A DNA stretch of 64,000 bases from Burkholderia sp. PAMC 26561 (GTDB taxonomy: Bacteria; Pseudomonadota; Gammaproteobacteria; Burkholderiales; Burkholderiaceae): NCBI RefSeq assembly GCF_001557535.2, contig NZ_CP014309.1, positions 62,001 to 126,000 of the forward strand, read 5' to 3'. A program made the position numbers and the translations under genes. Numbering within the stretch: the stretch's first letter is position 1; every line of letters begins with the position of its first letter. The notes under the pieces were generated by a model that saw only the letters and a list, made by a program, of their open reading frames with translations, ran no database searches and was not told the origin of the DNA. This document shows positions 7,514 through 16,000 of this stretch, piece by piece.

Positions 7514-7953
7514 CGACGTTTCTGCGGATGCAGCAGCTGACGCAAATTCCACGTGACCACACCCCATACGCTCATCTCCTGCCCTTCGACGAACGTGATC
7601 GGGGGATAGAGCGGGTTCGCGGCATGCAGACGAACGACCCCCGAGCGTTTGTACAAGCGCTTGACCGTGAACTCATCATCGACGCAGGCAAGGACCACTC
7701 GACCATGCACCGGCTCGATTGAACGGTCTACGATCAACCGGTCGCCATCAAAAATCCGGGCATCAATCATCGAGTCCCCTTCGACCTGGAACAGGAATGT
7801 AGCGATCGGGTTGAGCACGAGCACGTCATTGAGATCGATGCGCTTTTGCGTATGGTCCTGCGCCGGACTGGGAAAGCCTGCGGGCACCTTCGCCAGCACT
7901 TCGATGAGAAATGAGCCTGCGGCGTCGGCGGTGATGGGAATCGGGCGGCTCAT
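7510..7953 (-). CDS. umuD: UmuD, self-cleaving polymerase V accessory protein
   Basis: A 147-residue protein of the LexA/UmuD S24 peptidase family. The putative cleavage site is Ala-Gly in [11 protein letters not shown] (about residues 24-25). The catalytic serine is in [14 protein letters not shown] and the lysine in [10 protein letters not shown]. RecA filaments normally stimulate self-cleavage to UmuD', which then joins UmuC. The gene overlaps umuC by 4 bp and is preceded by a perfect LexA box. It appears intact even though its partner umuC is broken. Confidence 0.92.
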   Translation of the reverse strand: MSRPIPITADAAGSFLIEVLAKVPAGFPSPAQDHTQKRIDLNDVLVLNPIATFLFQVEGDSMIDARIFDGDRLIVDRSIEPVHGRVVLACVDDEFTVKRLYKRSGVVRLHAANPLYPPITFVEGQEMSVWGVVTWNLRQLLHPQKRR

Positions 7954-7965
7954 GGACAGACAGCA

Positions 7966-7981
7966 CTGTATGGATGTACAG
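7966..7981. promoter_or_regulatory. LexA (SOS) box between umuD and a divergent gene
   Basis: CTGTATGGATGTACAG is a perfect CTGT-N8-ACAG site. It ends 13 bp before the umuD start codon and lies about 60 bp before the divergent gene at 8043, so one LexA dimer could control both directions. The first ten bases equal the left half-box next to the IS1595 element. Confidence 0.85.
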
Positions 7982-8042
7982 TATTCGATAACCGGTTTTG
8001 AAACGCTGAATTGCCCCTTTTTAGTCGATTGCGGAGGCTGTT

Positions 8043-8354
8043 ATGGATATGCTTGTTCGACGAAAGCATCCGATGCCGGAGATGGCGGCCTTCGTCGCGG
8101 AACTGCGAGCGGCCTTCGGCGACTCGGTGGACGAAGCGGTGTCTCGCGGGAAGAGCGGCGAGCCAACGTTTTACGCGCGGGAAAACGGGCGCACGGTCGG
8201 TACGCCGCCAGCAGACCATCACAACGCACGGAAGGCGTCCGAAGACGTTCGCGCTCGTCACTATTGCGACGGGTGTGACGGAAGCTGCATCGGAACCGCG
8301 ATCAGGTGCAGTCAGCGCATGACCCAAACGATGCAAGTCCAACAGAAACGCTAG
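8043..8354 (+). CDS. hypothetical protein divergent from umuD
   Basis: A 103-residue protein with a good Shine-Dalgarno (GGAGG) before ATG. The N-terminal half (MAAFVAELRAAFGDSVDEAV, then SGEPTFYARENGRTVGT) looks like a small folded domain; the C-terminal part is Cys/His-containing (ARHYCDGCDGSC), which could be metal-binding but is not a recognised finger. It shares the intergenic LexA box with umuD and is followed 12 bp later by another small gene, so both may be SOS-inducible. Function unknown. Confidence 0.6.
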   Translation: MDMLVRRKHPMPEMAAFVAELRAAFGDSVDEAVSRGKSGEPTFYARENGRTVGTPPADHHNARKASEDVRARHYCDGCDGSCIGTAIRCSQRMTQTMQVQQKR

Positions 8355-8366
8355 ACGAGGAGTTGC

Positions 8367-8753
8367 ATGTTTGTAGAGAATGAACGGCGCGCAGAATTGC
8401 TGTGCTTCCTGGTCGTGACCGCTGCAGCGTCGCATAGCTTGACCAGTGAATGGCGGGTCGACCACGTGGTCGAGAGTTGCCGGCTCTGGCTCAGACGAAA
8501 CGCTGTAAAGATGCCGTGGCTTGAGCGAGTCAACCTGGGGCAGCTCGCGTTACGACTCGCGAGACGCGACCTGTTTAAAGCCAAGGTCGTGATCCGGCAG
8601 GCGCACGTTCAAGCATTGTTCACGGGAGATATGGCGTTGAATCTATCAAGCACCATGGTTCAGGTGTCTTGGCCATCTGCGCGGACGCTATTGCGCAGCG
8701 CTCTTAGCAGTATGGTCACAACCAACAAAGTCTATTCACCGCTCGATGCGTGA
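8367..8753 (+). CDS. hypothetical protein, second gene of the umuD-divergent unit
   Basis: A 128-residue protein with GAGGAG upstream of ATG and only 12 bp after the preceding gene. It is basic and helical (VVESCRLWLRRNAVKMPWLE, then LGQLALRLARRDLFKAKVVI) and may bind nucleic acid or fold as a helical bundle; no family is recognised. Position suggests SOS-linked expression together with its neighbour. Confidence 0.55.
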   Translation: MFVENERRAELLCFLVVTAAASHSLTSEWRVDHVVESCRLWLRRNAVKMPWLERVNLGQLALRLARRDLFKAKVVIRQAHVQALFTGDMALNLSSTMVQVSWPSARTLLRSALSSMVTTNKVYSPLDA

Positions 8754-8822
8754 AGCGTCAAAACGGTCTCGACCAGCAGTGGGGCCGGTCGTGGGATATA
8801 TTCTCCGCAAACGGAGCGGAAG

Positions 8823-9077
8823 ATGATGAACGCAGAACTGATCGATATCCCTAGACAAGAATTGGTCCATCTACTCGATTACATGGTGTGGGAAATGAAA
8901 CACCGAGGACGCGCAGATGTAGTGACTTGGCGCGACGAACTGTTAGCTCGGGTAGATGGTGAGACGCAAGACGTGCTGCGAGCCATTGCAGTTTGCGACG
9001 ACTACCTAGCGCCGGAGGGGTCGGTGGAGGGTCGACTCGCTCAAGCAAAGGCGTGGCCCTCCCTAGACCCAAAGTGA
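8823..9077 (+). CDS. hypothetical small acidic protein
   Basis: An 84-residue protein (MMNAELIDIPRQELVHLLDY start) with GGAGCGGAAG just upstream. It is helical and acidic and ends PSLDPK. No family recognised. It is separated by 70 bp from the preceding gene and may belong to the same transcript or have its own promoter. Confidence 0.5.
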   Translation: MMNAELIDIPRQELVHLLDYMVWEMKHRGRADVVTWRDELLARVDGETQDVLRAIAVCDDYLAPEGSVEGRLAQAKAWPSLDPK

Positions 9078-9103
9078 TAGTTGCCAGCAAAGCGGCGACC
9101 GCT

Positions 9104-9316
9104 TCAGCAGCACATTGTCTTTAGCCGATTAGTCGGCGAAGAGTTCTGAAAAAATTGTCTCGTAACGGGCATTGGCTCGAGTTCGACAATCCTAAATCCA
9201 AGCGACTCATAGCGTCGCGTTTCCCGAGCCGCAGTCAAACCGAACACAATTTCGAATGCGACGCTTGGGGGCGCCGGCAGTCCGAAGCGCATCGCACAGC
9301 TCGAGGCCTTGAACAA
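9104..9316 (-). CDS. short unrecognised open frame, possible remnant
   Basis: 70 codons containing FEIVFGLTAARETRRYESLG and IVELEPMPVTRQFFQNSS, which reads like part of a real protein rather than noise. No start with a ribosome site is obvious and no family is recognised. It may be the tail of a gene whose beginning is lost. Confidence 0.3.
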   Translation of the reverse strand: MFKASSCAMRFGLPAPPSVAFEIVFGLTAARETRRYESLGFRIVELEPMPVTRQFFQNSSPTNRLKTMCC

Positions 9317-9435
9317 CGACTCCAGCCGAACGCCCGTCTAGAAGTTGGCCACGGGTACGGGTACGTGAACATGTCCACGTTTAGCCGTGGGCGCGACGCC
9401 GGTGAGCGGTATATGCTGAGCTCTGCACCGGCGGG

Positions 9436-10688
9436 TCACAGAGACTGAATGGCCGCAATCACACGTTTGCCCAGTTGTTGCGTGTTTGCCTCAGTCCCGC
9501 CCTCATACAGCGTCGAGATTCTCAACTTCTGTGCAAGTATTCGAAGCACTGGCATAACGGGCGTTACCGGGTGCCCATCTTGCTCCAACTCGATGGGGCC
9601 ATTCGCCATCCGCTTGAGGACATAGCCATCGTAGGTCTCCTCCTCATTGGTTGATGAGGCCGGCTCCCAGGACACTTCGTTGGAATTTCGTAATAGTCCT
9701 CGAAGTAACTCGGCGGCTTCGAGCGTTCGCCCAGCCCAAGCACGTGACAACGCATAGGTAGCCCCGCCAAAGAAAAATACCTCGTCGGGTGCGAAAAAAT
9801 AACGAAGCTTCTTGCCCGGGAAGGCAGCCTGAAATGCTGCTTCGTCCCCGTGGCCAGACACAGATATAAAGAGGTCCCGCTTCCGCTAAGAGATTTCCTC
9901 GCGAATCCGGTCAGGCGACACATTTTGATTGATGGCTTCTCGCACTATGCAAGCATCAGTCTGCGTTTCGGTAGATTCGGAAAGAATAGCTCGCCAATCG
10001 TTACATCGTATCGTGTGGTGTCGCGAGTAGTATTACGGGCGTTGTCCTGCTCTATCGATTTCTCGCGCAAAGCCACCGTGTATTGAGCAGCTTCCGGCAG
10101 TGGGATAACCTGCTGGACGTCCAGCAAAACCCGCGAATCAACGGCGTGAGGACGCATTTGTACGCATCGGATGTCCATCTTCCCTTGCTTGTTTAGCCAA
10201 AGGACCGCTGTTGTAAGTTCCGACGAAAAGTTCGCCGACGCAAGTACGATACGCACGGTGTCTGTGAATACGATAGGCCCCTCATCGACCTCCAAGAATT
10301 CGCGAATCGCTTGCTCCGGGTCTTCACCCGACCCATTGTTCGTTAGATACTTGCGGTGGGCGGCCACTGCTTGTTCGAATCGCATTGTGGAAATCATCGC
10401 CGCATATCGCAACGCCTGCAGGTCCATATGGGCACCCTCGTCGCGCTTCAACTCGACAACTACCAAGTTCGCGTTCTCATCCACGCATAGCAAGTCGATT
10501 CTGCGATTTGCTCCAGCCCAATCGCCGAATTCTTCTGCAAGTACCTTCGTTCGCACACCGGGCGTGATGGCTTCGATATGTGTGCGGACCGCACGCTGAA
10601 TATCGGTCCTTTCACGCAAGCCGAGATTTCCGAAGGTGCCCAGCGGGATTGGCTGAAGACCAGCGCCGGAGATTTCGAATAGAGCCAT
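9436..10688 (-). pseudogene. NucS/DUF91-like nuclease gene with frameshift and nonsense lesion
   Basis: The first 247 codons encode a PD-(D/E)XK-type nuclease domain: NRRIDLLCVDENANLVVVEL followed by KRD at about residues 60-83. This frame ends at LPKRRLMLA-stop. One base is missing near 9950: the next frame continues IVREAINQNVSPDRIREEIS, meets a TAG at 9886-9888, and then continues in the same frame as RKRDLFISVSGHGDEAAF to the end. The TAG is most simply a TGG tryptophan codon changed to stop. Restored, the gene would encode about 417 residues. The second half (FFAPDEVFFFGGATYALSRA) has no recognised domain. It borders the large helicase gene and probably belonged to the same defence-type island. 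Confidence 0.7.
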
Positions 10689-10725
10689 GTGATTCCAGTT
10701 TTCTAACGGGCAATCGTTGGTTTAT

Positions 10726-11150
10726 CTATTTGCTGAATGCCAGGAGCGCAGCCAGCTGTCTGGATTTCAAAACAGCGTCAAGTTGAACAGTGCGAGTTTG
10801 GTTCGCTGCAAAATGCATGCGAGCAGTGCCCAGCTTTTCGGTCTTGCTGAACATATCATCCATCAGCACCTGGTCAAGTTCGTCGACGTTGGGAAGCCGC
10901 CGCACATCGGCTCTTCCAGTGTCCCATGCAATCTGCACACCATCTGGCGCTTCATAGATGTGGATTTTTCATTATCCGCAGGTATATCGCGTTGTCGTAA
11001 CACGACCTGTCCGCGTACGGACCGCCTCGCGCTTCTCCTGTCATGTTCCAGAAGCATCCCCTCGCCACCCATGTTTTCTGTCACAACCGATGCCGACTCG
11101 TTTGAATGTGTTGATTTGCCCTTGCTTTTGCGGAGCTCCCTATTGCTCAT
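10726..11150 (-). pseudogene. small gene overlapping the DUF4236 gene end, probably frameshifted
   Basis: Starts MSNRELRKSKGKS inside the last codons of the DUF4236 gene, an overlap typical of translational coupling. The frame runs to about IPADNEKS, where a run of five A (near 10967) would, with one more A, connect to the next frame reading IHIYEAPDGVQIAWDTGRAD and MDDMFSKTEKLGTARMHFAA to the stop. Together about 140 residues. No family recognised. The lesion sits in a homopolymer and could be a sequencing error. Confidence 0.5.
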
Positions 11151-12891
11151 TAACCTTACCGGTCTCGGCAATCGCTGCAAGCGCAACACTCTGGTCGGCG
11201 TACCACCGGATTAGGCATTCGCGCTCATGGCATTGGTGCTCACGGTAATTCCACTGGGCCCGAGTCCGCTCTCTGAATGCAGCTGGGTCATCCGCAACGG
11301 CTTTTGCCTTGGCATAGATTGCTGCCAACTGAACATCGTCCGATGCCAGCTCGGCGTCGCTGCAAATGATGTGCTCGGCGACAGAACGAGCCTTCGTGCA
11401 ATCAAAACTGGTTTGCTGGAAAGAGGCCGCCGGAGCTGTGTCCGTCGCCACCGAATCGCCTACAGCGGGCACTGCGCCGTTTTCCTGTGCCCAACCCGAC
11501 AGCGGTGTCGCACGCACAAGCAGGTCAGGCCATGGGTACACCTTTTTGAAGGCGTTATCCGCGGAATTTAGCGTTTGCTTCAAGACCATAACCCCTTTGC
11601 CGGTCGCTTCATTGATGGCAAAAGCGGCCTGCTCAGTGCTGCACTCATGTTCCTTGCAACCCTGCGCGACCAGATAGCCGCCTTGCGACTGGATGCCCGC
11701 TGAGTTGGTCACGGCGAGCCGTTCAGAGATTTTTTTCCAGTCAGATCGCGAAATGCCGTTGAATGCAGAGCGGAATCGTTTGTCGTTCACGACGTCAGAA
11801 GGATACTTACCAACAAGCCAGCTGAAGTCCTGGACCGAATGAGCTGCAATAGGTGCCGCGACCGTGCTAGCAGCGGGCACCGCGCCATTAGTACCGGAGG
11901 TGGCCTGCGTTATCGCGTCGGACTGGAGCGTCACCTGCTCACCCTCGCCATGAAGAGCGCTATGGTGCGAATACATGATGAGGGTCAAGACAACCGCCAC
12001 CACGGTAACTGCGGCGGACGCCGCCGCCTTGAGCGGAACGTGGTCATTGCCCGAATGGACCGCTGGCCGCGGCGTCACCTCCACTGTAAGTTGGGACTCA
12101 AACCACTCGCTCGCCTCCTTAATAGCGGCGGAGGCCACCGCCTTCTTACGCGTGAAACTGAATGTCTTGTATCCACCGTAGGCAAGCGCAAATCCTGTCA
12201 AAGCGAGCCCCATAGGCACGCTAAGGACAGCCATTAGGAAACATCCCAACAGCGCCGCAAACAAAGGACCAACAAATCTAGGGACTCTTGGCCACGCCTG
12301 CACTCTGACCAGAAGTGCGCTCGCGGCTGCCTGCAGTTCGCCGCGAAGTCCACGAGCCGCCGCACATTTGTGCTCCAACTCGTAGAGAGCCAGCATCGCT
12401 TTCTCTTTCTCGGCAAGCGAAACCGTACCAATATCTATGGCCAGCTTGATGGCTTTCGTTGTCAGCGCCCAGTCTTGAGCGAGTGTGTTGAGGAACGGCC
12501 GGTGCTCCTCGAGCGTTACCGCATCGCCGATGTCAGCATCGTGAACATAAACGCCATGCGAGAGAAAATACTGTAGTAACGCACTCGTTGTGCGTGACTG
12601 CACCTTGTGAACGAAATCCTGCGTGGCCTGTTCCCTTTTTGATAGATTCTCAGTATTCATATATCCAGTACCTGTGTTCGCAGGTGCGTAGTGAATCTCC
12701 CGACGGTTCTTTTTCTCGCCCTTCAAACTTGTCGTATATCTGATTCCGGTACCCGGAATACTTGTGGTGATGCGTCCACGTGTGTTGTATGTGAAGCCCT
12801 TTCCACCAAGAGACGTGCTAGTTCCGCTCTTGCTGAGATTGATGCGAATACCGGGCGCAATTTTTATACTTTTCCTGAAGCCCCAACCCAT
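11140..12891 (-). CDS. membrane protein with N-terminal DUF4236 and C-terminal LprI-like domain
   Basis: 583 residues. The N-terminus (GWGFRKSIKIAPGIRINLSK, SLGGKGFTYNTRGRI, IPGTGIRYT) is a clear DUF4236 domain. A helical region follows, then hydrophobic segments at about 214-250 and 292-310 that should span the membrane. The C-terminal 80 residues (FDCTKARSVAEHIICSDAEL, QWNYREHQCH) resemble the LprI/DUF1311 lysozyme-inhibitor-like domain with its conserved cysteines. The topology suggests a cytoplasmic DUF4236 part and a periplasmic LprI part. DUF4236 proteins are uncharacterised. Lying next to the large helicase, it may be cargo of the same island. Confidence 0.8.
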   Translation of the reverse strand: MGWGFRKSIKIAPGIRINLSKSGTSTSLGGKGFTYNTRGRITTSIPGTGIRYTTSLKGEKKNRREIHYAPANTGTGYMNTENLSKREQATQDFVHKVQSRTTSALLQYFLSHGVYVHDADIGDAVTLEEHRPFLNTLAQDWALTTKAIKLAIDIGTVSLAEKEKAMLALYELEHKCAAARGLRGELQAAASALLVRVQAWPRVPRFVGPLFAALLGCFLMAVLSVPMGLALTGFALAYGGYKTFSFTRKKAVASAAIKEASEWFESQLTVEVTPRPAVHSGNDHVPLKAAASAAVTVVAVVLTLIMYSHHSALHGEGEQVTLQSDAITQATSGTNGAVPAASTVAAPIAAHSVQDFSWLVGKYPSDVVNDKRFRSAFNGISRSDWKKISERLAVTNSAGIQSQGGYLVAQGCKEHECSTEQAAFAINEATGKGVMVLKQTLNSADNAFKKVYPWPDLLVRATPLSGWAQENGAVPAVGDSVATDTAPAASFQQTSFDCTKARSVAEHIICSDAELASDDVQLAAIYAKAKAVADDPAAFRERTRAQWNYREHQCHERECLIRWYADQSVALAAIAETGKVNEQ

Positions 12892-12962
12892 GTCATCCCC
12901 CGAACACCTTGTCCAGCGAACTAATGCCGCCTGTCCGACAAGGCAAAATTCTGCCCGTTGTT

Positions 12963-12996
12963 CCGACGGCCGTACACTTAATGTGCCGGCCGTCGG
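12963..12996. terminator. strong stem-loop after the large helicase gene
   Basis: CCGACGGCCG and CGGCCGTCGG form a perfect 10-bp stem with a short inner extension (CAC/GTG). It lies 13 bp beyond the helicase stop codon and before the downstream DUF4236 gene, so it is well placed to end helicase transcription. No T-run follows, so termination may need a factor, or it may be a protein-binding palindrome. Confidence 0.5.
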
Positions 12997-13008
12997 GCCA
13001 ATTTAGTC

Positions 13009-16000
13009 TCAAGCTTCAGCGTTCGGAGAGATGGCCTTCGTCGCATCTAGCCAAGCCATTTCCAGGCGCGCTCTGCTGCCCGCGTTAAGTTTGCGAAGCC
13101 CAACTTCCCGGGCCATCGCCGGCACGCCAGATTCTTTGTCGTGCCCCACTCGCATCATGTCAAACGCGAGTGCGCGAAGTTCAGCAAGCGAAACCTCATC
13201 GACTGACCGTGCTGTGCCATCGACGGGTCGTCTGAATCGAATCTGCGTTTCGGCGAAATCATCTTTTGCACGGAAAAACGTGCCTACATCCTCTGGGTCG
13301 CTGCTGCAGTGCTGCAAAGCCAAGCGTACGACCCGGTCCTGGATTTTCGCGCCCGTCCGAACCCAGCCATGAGCCCGTGCAATGCGACGCGCGAGGACTT
13401 CGTCGCGAACTGGTCCTTCCACTCGTACGACGTGCTCAATCAAGCGCAAAAGCGTCGGGTTATAGACGATGTCGAAGAAGGCGTTAGCATCAACGGCGTA
13501 ACCCTCGAGCGTCAAATCGACCTCAACGAAACGTTCCTCAACCGAGTCGGCTAGATTTGAAACGGAGGCATTTCGAGCGTAAGTGACAGGAAGCACGGTA
13601 GCGTCAACTGCGGCATCGACGTCCGACGAAATATGGGCCGCCTCGGCCGAGTGACCCACCTGTTCATCCGGCATTGCCATAACGTCCGCGATGACCTGCT
13701 CCGCAAGGACTGTCGCCTCCTGCTCGGTCTGCGCTCGCTTCGCCCGCTGTTCGGCGAGCAGTTCCTCAAGCTGGCGATGAATCTTTTCGAGGGTTCCCTG
13801 CATATCAATCCACCAGTCGGTCGACCAGATACGCAGAATGTCCCAGCCTAGCCCGCGCAAGACTTGCTCACGCAATTTGTCGCGGTCGCGTGCGGTTGCC
13901 GAACGATGATAGGTCGCGCCATCGCACTCGACACCGGCGAGGTATCGTCCAGGTGCGTCCGGGTCGACTACGCCAAGGTCAATCCGGAATGCAGAGACGC
14001 CGACTTGCGGATGCAAAGTCCACCCCCTTTCGGTGAGCGCGTTCGATACTGCTTTCTCAAACGGACTCTCGAAGTCTCCGAGGCTGCCTGCGACGGCCTC
14101 GCCTAACGCACGCGCACCACGGTCTGCGAACTCCAAGAAGTGCTTCAAGTCACGAACCCCGAGGGCCTGGCTTCTCGACAAGTCCATCTGCTCCGGACGG
14201 AAGCTACTGAAAACACGAAGCTCCTGTCTTGCACGGGTAATAGCGACATTTAACCGGCGCTCGCCGCCCTGCTGATTCATGGGGCCGAAGTTCATCGGCA
14301 TGTTTCCGTCAACCCCCGGGCCGTAGGTCGTTGAGAAGTACATGATGTCCCGCTCGTCGCCCTGCACGCTCTCCAAGTTTTTCACAAACACTGGTTCGAG
14401 CTGCGTTTCGAGAAAGAAGTGCTCAATGGAGGGGTCCCTGCGGCGTTCTTCGTCGAGCAAATCCTCAATGAGCGATTGCTGTTCAGAATTAAACGTCACG
14501 ACACCGATGGTCAAGCCGCTGTCGTGGAAACCAGGTGCTTTCATCTTGCCGACTAGGTCAGCTACAAGGGCTTTGGCTTCTGGCTTGTTTGTCCGCGCGC
14601 CGCCGCGCTCGTACTGACCATTTGCAACATGAGTGAAGCTGACAGCACGGTCGTTTGTGACCGGACTCGGGAATGTCACCAACCCTCCGTCGTAGTAGCG
14701 ATGATTCGAGAATGCAATCAGGCTTTCGTGGCGGCTACGGTAGTGCCACGACAACTTCATGGTCGGCAGATTGGCACCGATACACTCTTCGAGAATACTC
14801 TCCAGTTCGGTCTCGACGTCCGTGTCGTCAATGTCCGATTCCGCGCGGTCAAAGAAACTCGTCGGCGGCAGCTGTTTGGGGTCGCCAACCATGATGACCT
14901 GCTTCGCACGCGCCATCGCGCCAATAGCGTCCCACACTGGAATCTGTGATGCCTCGTCGAAGATGACAACGTCAAAGTTTGCTGTTTCAGCTGGCAAATA
15001 CTGTGCAATCGACAACGGGCTCATTAAAAGGCACGGCGTCAAGCGCATTACTGCACTCGAGGCCTGAGACATCAATTCCCGCAGAGGCAGGTGCCGAGTC
15101 TTCTTTTGCATCTCGTAGCGCAATAGGCCCCATTCAGAGCCTCGCGAGACACGGTCCGGTGAAGGATGTCCCGCGGACAGCTGCGCACGTACCCATGCCT
15201 GAGTTAGGCCAATGAACCGTTCATCAAGCTCACGGAAATCCCGAATGCGTTTCTCGTGCTCTGCGGAAACAAATGTACGCAACACGTCGTCGACGTCGAC
15301 GACCGCGTTCAACCACCATCGGCAGTAATCGGTCTCAAACGCCTCCTTCACGCGCTCCAACCGGACTGCGCCTTGTTCAACACCAGCCACGAGCGGAGCA
15401 AGCCCCAACGCAAGAGCCGATGCGCGGGTCTTACGCCACGCACACCAGGCATTCAACCGATTCGAGCTAGCCAAGACGTCGCTTGCACGTGCGGCCAGTG
15501 CGGTAGGGATAAGTGCACCCAGAGTCGCGACATCAGAACTCGGCAAGCCGCTCGCGACTGTGAATTGCGTCACTGCCTGATTAAACCCCTTTAGTGCCTC
15601 GGCATACATACGCCCGGCAGCCGCAATCGCGCCCGTCGGCTCAAGCAGAACATTACTATCGCCCAGCAGCAATGCAATCGGGCTCTTTACCGCCGCCAGC
15701 GCATCAGGCGAATTTGCCATCAATGCAAGCGCGCCCGATAGCGCCTCGAAGAAAATAAGCGCTGGTTCGATTGCCTCCAATTTTGTCTGCAGACCGTTCC
15801 ATAGTCCGCCGGTCTTCGCGGGGAGGTCGTCAAACTCCTTGAGACGAGCACCGAGCGCAACCACGTCGCGCATCTTCTTGAGGTCCGCCGACGCGACGGC
15901 ACCAGCACTGCCGCGTTCGATAACGCTGAAGTCCTCGTCCTGCCAATAGCTGCTAGCCACTGCTGCTGCCAGCGCACCCTGAAAGACGACGTATGTCTTC

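Noticed and set aside
11227..12924. Several plus-strand frames opposite the DUF4236 gene
   Set aside because: All are shadows of a 583-residue gene with clear domains.
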